DNA of 64,000 bases from an uncultured Eggerthella sp. (lineage in GTDB: Bacteria > Actinomycetota > Coriobacteriia > Coriobacteriales > Eggerthellaceae), in NCBI GenBank assembly GCA_937998355.1, contig CALLDI010000011.1, positions 177,542-241,541 of the forward strand. The letters are read 5' to 3'. Below the pieces are notes generated by a model, which was given only the letters and a program-made list of their open reading frames with translations, did no database searches and was not told the origin of the DNA. Position numbers and translations under genes: made by a program. Shown here piece after piece: positions 8,145 through 15,249 of this stretch. Every line of letters begins with the position of its first letter. The first letter of the stretch is position 1.

Positions 8145-9002
8145 ATGAACACGACCTTCACTCCCGAACAGCTCGATAACTTCATCCGCACCGTCTGGCG
8201 CGAAGGGGAGGATCATCATCGCGATCTTCCTTGGCGCTACATCGACGATCCGTATGCGGTGCTCGTTTCCGAGATCATGCTGCAGCAGACGCAGGTCTCG
8301 CGCGTCGAGAAGCACTGGACGCGGTTCTTAGATCTTTTCCCTACGCTCGATGCGCTGGCTTCAGCCGACGTTTCGTTGGTGCTAGAGATGTGGCAAGGGC
8401 TCGGCTACAATCGTCGCGCGCTCGCGCTCAAACGTACCGCGGAGTACTGCGCCGAACACTACGCGGGCAAGCTGCCCGAAGACCATGCGCAGTTGCTCGC
8501 GCTTCCTGGTATCGGACCCGCGACAGCTGGTGGCGTGACGGCGTTCGCCCTCCAAAAGCCCACGCTCTATCTCGAGACGAACGTGCGCACGGTGTTCTTG
8601 CACGAACTCTTCCCTAGCGAGGAAGGGGTGAGCGATAAGCAGCTCGAACCGCTCGTGCTCGCGACGTGCAGCAAGGATGATCCGCGCGGGTGGTATTACG
8701 CGCTGCTCGATTATGGTGCGCATCTGAAGTCGATCATACCTAATCCTTCGCGCAGATCTAAGCACTACACCAAGCAGTCAACCTTCGAAGGATCGAAACG
8801 CCAGAAGCGCGCGGAGCTCGTGCGCATCGTGCTGGCAGACCCTGGCATCACGCTCGATGAAGCACATCGGCGACTCGATGAATTCGAGGCAGGGAAGGGG
8901 CGTGCGCTGATCGACCAGGCGCTCTTCGACGAGTTGGTCGCGGCTCTTTCGTCTGAAGGCTTCTTCACCTTCGACGAAGCGACGAACACCTTGCGTTCTT
9001 AG
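8145..9002 (+). CDS. MutY-like adenine DNA glycosylase without the Fe-S cluster
   Basis: 285 aa HhH-GPD glycosylase. The family removes adenine mispaired with 8-oxoguanine. The catalytic-Glu region SEIMLQQTQV (Glu43) and the helix-hairpin-helix LPGIGPATAGGV (120-131) are MutY-like. Two things are unusual: the conserved LDGNV segment reads LETNV, putting Glu144 where MutY has its catalytic Asp, and the four-cysteine [4Fe-4S] loop after the HhH domain is absent. The C-terminal half lacks the long NUDIX-like domain of standard MutY. Clusterless MutY homologues are known; whether this one acts on A:8-oxoG is open. It ends tail-to-tail with pheA, overlapping it by four bases. Confidence 0.8.
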   Translation: MNTTFTPEQLDNFIRTVWREGEDHHRDLPWRYIDDPYAVLVSEIMLQQTQVSRVEKHWTRFLDLFPTLDALASADVSLVLEMWQGLGYNRRALALKRTAEYCAEHYAGKLPEDHAQLLALPGIGPATAGGVTAFALQKPTLYLETNVRTVFLHELFPSEEGVSDKQLEPLVLATCSKDDPRGWYYALLDYGAHLKSIIPNPSRRSKHYTKQSTFEGSKRQKRAELVRIVLADPGITLDEAHRRLDEFEAGKGRALIDQALFDELVAALSSEGFFTFDEATNTLRS

Positions 9003-9847
9003 ATGGTGGGGTAGGAGCCGAGCACCTTCACTTCGTGCAGCTTCAGACGCAGGCAGTTCAGCGCCGTCTGCACGTCCACATCGCTCGTCGAGCCCTCGAA
9101 ATCGATGAAGAACATGTAGTCGCCCAAGGCTTGCTTGGTCGGACGCGACTGGATCTTCGTCAGGTTGATGTCGGCGTAAGCGAATTCCGAGAGGATCATC
9201 AGAAGCGATCCCGATTTGTCCTGCTTCAGGCTGAGCAGGATGGAGGTCTTGCGCTCCTTTTCGGGGAAGACTTCAGGCATGCCTTGGCGCGCGATCAGCG
9301 CGAACGAGGTCTGGTTGCCGAAATGATCCTCGATGTTCTCTTCGTAGACCACCGCGCCATACAGCTCGGCGGCGAACTTGTTCGCGATGCTGGCCACGGT
9401 CTTGTCGTTCATGGCCTTGCGCACACCGGATGCGGTCGACGAAGCGGAACTGGTCGTGCGGCCAGGGAAGTATTCGGTGATGTAGCGACGACATTGACCG
9501 ATTCCTTGGGGGTGCGAAACGATCGTTTCGATATCAGCCACTTCAGCGTCCGGATGGATCACGAGGCAATGATGGATGTCGAGCACGGTCTCTGCCAGGA
9601 TCTCGACGTTGGCATGCGTCGCGAAGTTGTCGAGGCATGCGGTAACGGGACCTTCGAGCGCATTCTCGGTAGCCACTACGCCATAATCGCAGCGCCCGCG
9701 CTCCACGTTGTCGAAGACTTCCGTGAACGAGACGCATTCTACGAGCTCGGCTTCTTGCAGCCCGAGCTTGTCCATGAAGCGATGCGTCGCTTCATCGCTG
9801 TACGTTCCAGCTGGTCCTAGATAGGCGATCTTGGTCTGGGTGGTCAT
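8999..9847 (-). CDS. pheA: prephenate dehydratase
   Basis: 282 aa, the length of a monofunctional PheA. It converts prephenate to phenylpyruvate in phenylalanine synthesis. The catalytic domain begins KIAYLGPAGTYSDEA and includes GVVATENALEGPV and NQTSFALIAR with the conserved Thr-Phe pair. A C-terminal ACT domain begins KTSILLSLKQDKSGSL and contains KIQSRPTKQ, the ESRP-like phenylalanine-binding segment for feedback inhibition. ATG at 9847 is preferred over an upstream TTG at 9862 because AAAAGAG is correctly spaced before it. A TACAAT -10-like box lies at 9894-9889 on the minus strand. Confidence 0.94.
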   Translation of the reverse strand: MTTQTKIAYLGPAGTYSDEATHRFMDKLGLQEAELVECVSFTEVFDNVERGRCDYGVVATENALEGPVTACLDNFATHANVEILAETVLDIHHCLVIHPDAEVADIETIVSHPQGIGQCRRYITEYFPGRTTSSASSTASGVRKAMNDKTVASIANKFAAELYGAVVYEENIEDHFGNQTSFALIARQGMPEVFPEKERKTSILLSLKQDKSGSLLMILSEFAYADINLTKIQSRPTKQALGDYMFFIDFEGSTSDVDVQTALNCLRLKLHEVKVLGSYPTI

Positions 9848-9992
9848 GTGCGCTCTTTTCAAATTCGCTCGATCGGTCTTGTGGGGTAATTGTAAACGAA
9901 TCGACGAGCTTTCATCACTTGGCTACCGTTCGCCCGCCAAATGGAACGGAACTTTTGAAGGGTTTGTGAGGATTACGGTGTTTCTATGGATT

Positions 9993-10029
9993 GTGTTATT
10001 TCGAAAAAGCGCGGTAACACTTTCTTACC
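9993..10029. promoter_or_regulatory. overlapping inverted repeats upstream of the hydrogenase operon
   Basis: GGTAA-N7-TTACC (10013-10017/10025-10029) overlaps GTGTTA-N16-TAACAC (9993-9998/10015-10020). They lie 115-150 bases before the hydrogenase start in an otherwise gene-free 297-base region and are candidate regulator sites. Neither matches a binding motif I can name. Confidence 0.4.
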
Positions 10030-10144
10030 ACTTGCGGGAATAACCGACGTTTTTCGAATCGAACCGCGCGTTCCTTGCTGGTAATGAACGAAAATGCTAT
10101 TCAGAAGTTTTACTGGAAGAAGACACCCTTAAGGAGGTGTGCAC

Positions 10145-11365
10145 ATGGTAACAGAGGCTATCTCACCAGAGTTTCTGGCTAAGCTTGAAGCGCGTGGCGT
10201 TTCTCGTCGTAGCTTCATGAAACTTTGCGGCTCTCTCGCGGTTGCAGCAGGTCTTACCGAACTCGCTGCTCCTCGTGTTGCGGCTGCGATCGAGAACTCG
10301 GTCATTGGTGCTGAAGAAGGCAAGCTCTTTCCTGTGATCTGGATCGAGGGCGCATCCTGCACCGGCTGTACCGAGTCTTTCGCTCAAGGTGATTCTCCTG
10401 ATCCAGGCTACATCGTTCTTGAAATGATCTCGCTCAACTACTGCGAGACCCTTTCTGCGGCGGCAGGCTGGTCCATGGAAGAAGCTAAAGAGCAGACGAT
10501 CGAAGCAGGCAACTACATCCTCATTTACGAAGGTGCAGTATTGGAAGGTTGGGACGGTCAGGCGCTTCGTGTCGCTAACGAGGTCGGCACCGACATCCTC
10601 GCTCATGCTGCAGAGAACGCGAATGCAGTCGTTGCCCTCGGATCTTGTGCGGTGAATGGTGGCTGGATGGCCGCTTATCCCAACTCAGCTCAGGCTATCG
10701 GTGTTCAGGGTCTCCTGAACAAGCGCGGTATCGACACCCCGGTCATCAACATCCCCGGTTGTCCCGCGAACCCTGAGTGGGTCACTTCGGTGCTCGTCGA
10801 CGTTCTGCTCGTCGGCCAGCTTCCTGAGCTCACCAACGAGAACAAGCCGAAGGTCATCTTCAATCAGACCGTGCATGACAATTGTCAGCGCCGCGGCCAC
10901 TTCGAGAACGGCGAATTCGTCTACGCATTCGGCACTCCCGAAGAGAAGATGGGCTACTGCCTGTATCCGATGGGTTGCCGTGGTCCTCAGGTCAAGGCCA
11001 ACTGCGGTATCGTGCGCTGGAACCGTCGTCGTTCCTGGTGCGTCGAGTCCGGCGGTCCTTGCATCGGCTGCTGCGTAGCAAACCCGAACAACCCGGGCGA
11101 GAACTGGGTCGAGACCAACACGCCGTTCCGTGCACGCTTCCGCGATCTGCGCATCGGCGGTGCTGTCGTTCAGCCTGAGGCCATCGCTTGGACGGTCACG
11201 GGCATCCTCGCTGCAGCGCTCGTCGTTCATGGCTTCGGCATGAAGAAGGCTGGTCGTACCGATGGCGGTGCTCCGTTCGAGAAAGAACGCGAATGGGATA
11301 TGAAGCACCCCAACGAATCGATCGGCATCTACACCCTCGACGATAACTCGAAGGGAGGCAACTAA
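10145..11365 (+). CDS. hyaA: [NiFe]-hydrogenase small subunit, Tat-exported and membrane-anchored
   Basis: 406 aa. It carries the Fe-S relay from the NiFe site to cytochrome b. A twin-arginine signal SRRSFMK (20-26) precedes a hydrophobic stretch. Proximal cluster ligands are Cys72 and Cys75 (SCTGC), GSCAVNGG and PGCPANPE. The two extra cysteines of oxygen-tolerant Hyd-1 enzymes are both Gly here, so a standard oxygen-sensitive proximal site is expected. The distal cluster begins with HDNC. The medial region has Cys287, Cys299 (SWCVES), Cys306 and Cys309; most uptake enzymes have Pro at the Cys299 position. A C-terminal membrane helix (WTVTGILAAALVVHGFGM) is followed by about 45 cytoplasmic residues. 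ATG 10145 is used because GTG 10139 lies inside the ribosome site AAGGAGGTG. Confidence 0.95.
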   Translation: MVTEAISPEFLAKLEARGVSRRSFMKLCGSLAVAAGLTELAAPRVAAAIENSVIGAEEGKLFPVIWIEGASCTGCTESFAQGDSPDPGYIVLEMISLNYCETLSAAAGWSMEEAKEQTIEAGNYILIYEGAVLEGWDGQALRVANEVGTDILAHAAENANAVVALGSCAVNGGWMAAYPNSAQAIGVQGLLNKRGIDTPVINIPGCPANPEWVTSVLVDVLLVGQLPELTNENKPKVIFNQTVHDNCQRRGHFENGEFVYAFGTPEEKMGYCLYPMGCRGPQVKANCGIVRWNRRRSWCVESGGPCIGCCVANPNNPGENWVETNTPFRARFRDLRIGGAVVQPEAIAWTVTGILAAALVVHGFGMKKAGRTDGGAPFEKEREWDMKHPNESIGIYTLDDNSKGGN

Positions 11366-11367
11366 TA

Positions 11368-13071
11368 ATGGCACGTTCAATCATCGATCCCGTAACTCGT
11401 ATCGAAGGTCACCTTCGCGTCGAGATGGAAGTCGATAACGGCGTCGTTTCCGACGCTTGGGTCTCTGGTGGTTGCTTCCGTGGCATGGAGCTCGTAGTTC
11501 AGGATCGTACTCCTGAAGACGCTGCGCACATCGTTCAGCGTATCTGCGGCGTTTGCCCGGTTTCCCACACCCACGCTTCCTCCATCGCTGCTGAAGCGGC
11601 ATACGGCATTGTCATCCCGAATCAGGCACGTATCATCCGTAACCTGATCGAAGGCGGCCAGTTCCTCCACAGCCATATCCTGTGGCTCTACACGCTGGCA
11701 GCGCTCGACTATGTCAATCCGCTCAACGCGCTCAACGCTAACGTCGGCAAGGCTTACGACCTCATGGAGGCCGCAGGCACTTCTTGCAACACCGACCTCA
11801 AGACCCTCATGGGAACGCTCACCAAGTTCGCGAACAACGGTCAGCTCTCCATCTTCAGTGGCGGTTGGTTCCTCGACGGTCTCGCACCCGAGGCGTTCAA
11901 GCTCGATCCGGAAGCCGACCTCATCTGCACCGCGCACTATCTCGAGGCGCTCAACATGCAGGCGAAGGCATCCGAGATCTGCGGTCTCATCGGTGGCAAG
12001 ATGCCGCACGTCATGACCGTGGTTCCTGGTGGTACCGCATTCGTTCCGACCGAGGAGAAGCTCGACGAGCTCTACTCGATCACCCGCGAACTGCGCGATT
12101 GGATCGACTCCACCATGCTTCCCGACACCAAGATCATCGCTTCTGCGTATCCTGAGGCTCTCGGCTTCGGTCGTGGTTGCGGTCGCTACGTCGCATGGGG
12201 CGTCTTCCAGCGTCCTAACTTCGAGATGGCCGATCGTTACATGCCATCCGGCGTCGTCTACACCAATGGCGAACTTCGCCTCGAAGATGTCGACGAAGCA
12301 GCGATCAAGGAATATGTCGGCCACTCCTGGTATGTCGGCGATTCCGACCTGAACCCACGTGAAGGCGTTACCGACCCGCTGTACACCGAGTACTACGTCG
12401 CTGGTACCGAGCATGAGGAAAATGGCCACATGATCGGCACCGTCAACGATCGTTACACCTGGTCCAAGGGCCCAAGCTACAATGGTGAATGCATGGAAGC
12501 TGGTCCGTTCTCCCGTGTCCTCGCAGCTTATCTGCGCGGTGGCGAGAAGAATCAGTACGTCGTCAATTCGCTCGACAAGCTCATGGCAGACCTCAACCTC
12601 ACGCTTCCGCAGCTCCAGTCCACGCTCGGTCGTGTCGCTGCACGTCAGGTCGAGTGCTCCTACATCGCTCACCTCATGGTCGAATGGGTCGACGAGCTCA
12701 TCGCGGCTCTCAAAGAGGGCGACAGCGAATACTTCCGTGCTCCCGAGCACCTCACCGGTGACGGCACGGGCTTCTGGGAGGCACCGCGTGGTGCTCTCTA
12801 CCACACCGAGCATGTCGACAACGGTCGCATCACCGGTTACCAGATCATCATTCCTACTACTTGGAACATCGCACCTCGCAACGCTGATGGTGTTCGTGGT
12901 CCTATGGAGCAGGCTCTCATCGGTACCCCGGTCGACAACGTCGATGCTCCGATCAATGCGCTTCGTACCGTTCATAGCTACGACCCGTGTACTGCTTGTG
13001 CTGTTCACGTGTCCGAACCTGCAACGGGCAAGCACTTCGAAACCGTTACGAGCCCTTGGGGGGTGAGGTAA
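11368..13071 (+). CDS. hyaB: [NiFe]-hydrogenase large subunit
   Basis: 567 aa. It holds the NiFe(CN)2CO centre that splits H2. The N-terminal motif RICGVCPVSHTH supplies Cys60 and Cys63 and the C-terminal motif DPCTACAVH supplies Cys541 and Cys544. His547 is followed by a 20-residue tail, the piece normally removed by the maturation protease after nickel insertion; that protease is encoded at 14514. It starts two bases after the small-subunit stop and has no signal peptide, as expected for co-export with the small subunit by the Tat route. Length and motifs are of group 1 respiratory uptake type. Confidence 0.97.
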   Translation: MARSIIDPVTRIEGHLRVEMEVDNGVVSDAWVSGGCFRGMELVVQDRTPEDAAHIVQRICGVCPVSHTHASSIAAEAAYGIVIPNQARIIRNLIEGGQFLHSHILWLYTLAALDYVNPLNALNANVGKAYDLMEAAGTSCNTDLKTLMGTLTKFANNGQLSIFSGGWFLDGLAPEAFKLDPEADLICTAHYLEALNMQAKASEICGLIGGKMPHVMTVVPGGTAFVPTEEKLDELYSITRELRDWIDSTMLPDTKIIASAYPEALGFGRGCGRYVAWGVFQRPNFEMADRYMPSGVVYTNGELRLEDVDEAAIKEYVGHSWYVGDSDLNPREGVTDPLYTEYYVAGTEHEENGHMIGTVNDRYTWSKGPSYNGECMEAGPFSRVLAAYLRGGEKNQYVVNSLDKLMADLNLTLPQLQSTLGRVAARQVECSYIAHLMVEWVDELIAALKEGDSEYFRAPEHLTGDGTGFWEAPRGALYHTEHVDNGRITGYQIIIPTTWNIAPRNADGVRGPMEQALIGTPVDNVDAPINALRTVHSYDPCTACAVHVSEPATGKHFETVTSPWGVR

Positions 13072-13764
13072 ATGGCACACCTCGCACACTATAAGCAGGC
13101 CCATCCACTGCCCATGAAGGTCACTCACTGGGTGAACCTCTGCTGCATGGCGCTCCTTATCTTCACTGGTTTTCTGATCCATTTCCCCTTCTGGGCGGGT
13201 CTGACCGGCGTCGCTCGTGGTGTCCATGTCTTCTGCGGCATGGTGCTGGTCGTTAACTGCATCCTGCGTATCGTCTTCGCATTCATGTTCCATTCTGCTC
13301 CTACGGGCGGCACGCGCAACATGGTTCGCGACTACAAGACCTACCTTCCGCAGGCGGACAACAAGCATCAGCTCATTCCGTGGATCAAGTACTACTTGTT
13401 CATCAAGAAGGATCATCCGCTGTCAGCGAAGCTGGGCGTGCCTCAGAAGCTCTCCTATCTCTTCGTTTGTCTGTTGATCTTCATCATGGGCTACACTGGC
13501 TTCTGCCTTTGGATCCCGACCGCGTCTTGGGATTTCTTCGCTGCAGGCACTGCAGCAGTTGGTGGCATCATGTCCATGCGCATCATCCACTACTTCCTCA
13601 TGTTCGTTTTCATCTGCTTCTCGATGATCCACATCTATCTGGTATTCATCGAAGGCACGGCGAATGCTAAGAACATGCTCGCTGGCAAGGAGCATGGCGG
13701 CCTGGTCTACGATCCAGAGCGTCACTGCATCGTCGGCGAAGATCACAGCGTGGGCGAGCACTAG
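13072..13764 (+). CDS. hyaC: hydrogenase cytochrome b subunit
   Basis: 230 aa integral membrane di-heme cytochrome b that anchors the hydrogenase and passes electrons to quinone. Four hydrophobic segments carry His in the expected contexts: MKVTHWVN, RGVHVFCG, RIIHYFLMF and MIHIYLVFIEG. The ATG follows the large-subunit stop directly. The gene closes the first hydrogenase transcript, with a strong terminator about 60 bases later. Confidence 0.93.
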   Translation: MAHLAHYKQAHPLPMKVTHWVNLCCMALLIFTGFLIHFPFWAGLTGVARGVHVFCGMVLVVNCILRIVFAFMFHSAPTGGTRNMVRDYKTYLPQADNKHQLIPWIKYYLFIKKDHPLSAKLGVPQKLSYLFVCLLIFIMGYTGFCLWIPTASWDFFAAGTAAVGGIMSMRIIHYFLMFVFICFSMIHIYLVFIEGTANAKNMLAGKEHGGLVYDPERHCIVGEDHSVGEH

Positions 13765-13826
13765 ACCGCACGCGCGATCGCGATGCGCATACGCTTCGGC
13801 ATGAACGCAAGACCGTAAGGTTGATG

Positions 13827-13860
13827 AAAGGACTCGATTCGTCGAGTCCTTTCTTTTTTG
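13827..13860 (+). terminator. intrinsic terminator after the hydrogenase structural genes
   Basis: Stem AGGACTCGA/TCGAGTCCT (13829-13837/13842-13850) with a TTCG loop, flanked by As on the left and a T-rich run (13851-13859) on the right. Confidence 0.9.
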
Positions 13861-14059
13861 TGAGAATAACGACCCCTAGCTCGTGGCTCTTGCGGTTTTG
13901 CAAGCGCCTATAGCGACACTGAATTCTGAGGGCTCACGAGCAAGAGGATTTCGTGCCCAAAATGCTCGCACTCACGGCAAACTGGAGGCTGTGGTCTTGC
14001 CGTTTCTTGTACCATAAGAAAAAAGAACACCCGCGCGTATGAACTTGAGAGAGGCCTGT

Positions 14060-14491
14060 ATGAAGAAAGAAGAGAAGAAAGAGAAGACCTACCGCGAAGA
14101 GCTGATGAAGGACTTGCTTCCCATCAATCTTGGCGCGTTGTTCATGGCGCCCATTTGGGGTCCTGCGAACGGGATCTGGATCACGATCCTGTACTACCCG
14201 CTGTGGCTGTTCGCCGACAATCTCTTCTATGAAGCTTTCACCAACCCCACTACCTTGAGCGTTATCTTCTCGATCGTGGTCGCCGTACTGCTCGCAGTGG
14301 TCACCATCGTGTTCGCGCGCGTCTCTCAGGGCTACGCATGCGAGCGTGCGATCAACATGGGCAAGACGAAGGAATGGTACATCAAGCGCCAGCGCGTATG
14401 GGCGGTCGCTATGGGCATCCTTGCGATCGTGATGATCGCGCTCGCCACGTTCTACAACCTTGCGATTCGTCCCGGTATGCCGGTCGCATAA
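14060..14491 (+). CDS. small membrane protein between hydrogenase genes
   Basis: 143 aa, function not recognised. A Lys/Glu-rich N-terminus (MKKEEKKEKTYREEL) is followed by a hydrophobic segment with a distinctive GALFMAPIWGPANGIW, then two more likely membrane helices (about 70-95 and 115-135). Start ATG 14060 is preferred over ATG 14039 because GAGAGAGG lies five bases upstream. It sits after the hydrogenase terminator and immediately before the maturation protease, so a role linked to hydrogenase assembly or to an inner-membrane partner is possible but rests on position only. Confidence 0.75.
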   Translation: MKKEEKKEKTYREELMKDLLPINLGALFMAPIWGPANGIWITILYYPLWLFADNLFYEAFTNPTTLSVIFSIVVAVLLAVVTIVFARVSQGYACERAINMGKTKEWYIKRQRVWAVAMGILAIVMIALATFYNLAIRPGMPVA

Positions 14492-14513
14492 ACGCGACGG
14501 AAAGTGGAGCGCT

Positions 14514-15011
14514 ATGAAGATCGCGGTCTTTTGCGTGGGCAATCGCCTCATGCTCGACGATGGTATCGGGCCTGCAGTATACGATGAACTGGTAGAACGT
14601 TACGAGATACCGGATAACGTCGATCTTTACGACCTTGGTTGCATGACCATGAAGCTCATCTCTAAAGTGAACGATTACGACCTCATCATCACGGTCGATG
14701 CGGTCGATGGCACCGATGCGGAACCAGGTACGGTCTTTCGTTATCAGCCCGACGATCTTGCGCGCACTACGTCAGCTATGGCGTCGCTTCATGAATTGAA
14801 GCTGGTCGATCTCTTCGATGCAGCACAGTTGCTCGGGTATTCTTGCGATGGTATCTGCTATGGCATGCAGATTGAGAACATGTCTCCTGCGGAACTGACC
14901 GAAGGGCTCACGCCGAAGGTGTACGACCGTCTCCCGTTCCTGACAGAATCTGTGGTCGCGGAGCTCGATCGCAGGGGAGCGAAGCTCACCCCGAAGCAGA
15001 CTTCGCACTGA
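14514..15011 (+). CDS. hyaD: hydrogenase maturation endopeptidase (HyaD/HybD family)
   Basis: 165 aa. It cleaves the C-terminal tail of the large subunit after nickel insertion. The N-terminal motif is VGNRLMLDDGIGP. The metal-ligand positions of HybD (Glu16, Asp62, His93) are occupied by Asp16, Asp62 (TVDAVDG) and His93 (SLHELKL), so the ligand set and even the numbering are kept with a Glu-to-Asp change at 16. ATG 14514 has a GGAAAGTGGAG ribosome site. Its natural substrate is HyaB, which retains the 20-residue tail. Confidence 0.92.
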   Translation: MKIAVFCVGNRLMLDDGIGPAVYDELVERYEIPDNVDLYDLGCMTMKLISKVNDYDLIITVDAVDGTDAEPGTVFRYQPDDLARTTSAMASLHELKLVDLFDAAQLLGYSCDGICYGMQIENMSPAELTEGLTPKVYDRLPFLTESVVAELDRRGAKLTPKQTSH

Positions 15012-15170
15012 GCTTGCCGAACTCACGAGGGGCTTTGTTCTGCATGATCGTAGGACGACTCGCTGCTTCTATCTTAGTATTCTAAAGCGAAGCAGCGCAG
15101 CGACGCATGAGCGAATCTGCATAGCTGATTCGCGAACAGGGAAGCGGGTCGATCCGAGATCATGTAGAGC

Positions 15171-15208
15171 AAAGCCCTCTCGTCACGTTCATGCGATGAG
15201 AGGGCTTT
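15171..15208. terminator. bidirectional-looking terminator between hyaD and the amidase
   Basis: A 14-bp stem AAAGCCCTCTCGTC/GATGAGAGGGCTTT (15171-15184/15195-15208) with one G-T pair lies between convergent genes. A-rich and T-rich ends on both sides let it serve either strand, although the T tracts are short. Confidence 0.7.
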
Positions 15209-15249
15209 GATCGTTCTCTTATGGTTCGAGTCGTGCGTTTCGGCTCGAA

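Noticed and set aside
9848..10144. T-box leader for pheA
   Set aside because: No specifier stem or T-box sequence (TGGNACC) was found on the minus strand upstream of pheA.
11377..13416. Long minus-strand frame opposite the hydrogenase large subunit (679 codons)
   Set aside because: The plus strand encodes complete hydrogenase motifs; the antisense product has no recognisable features and no ribosome site.
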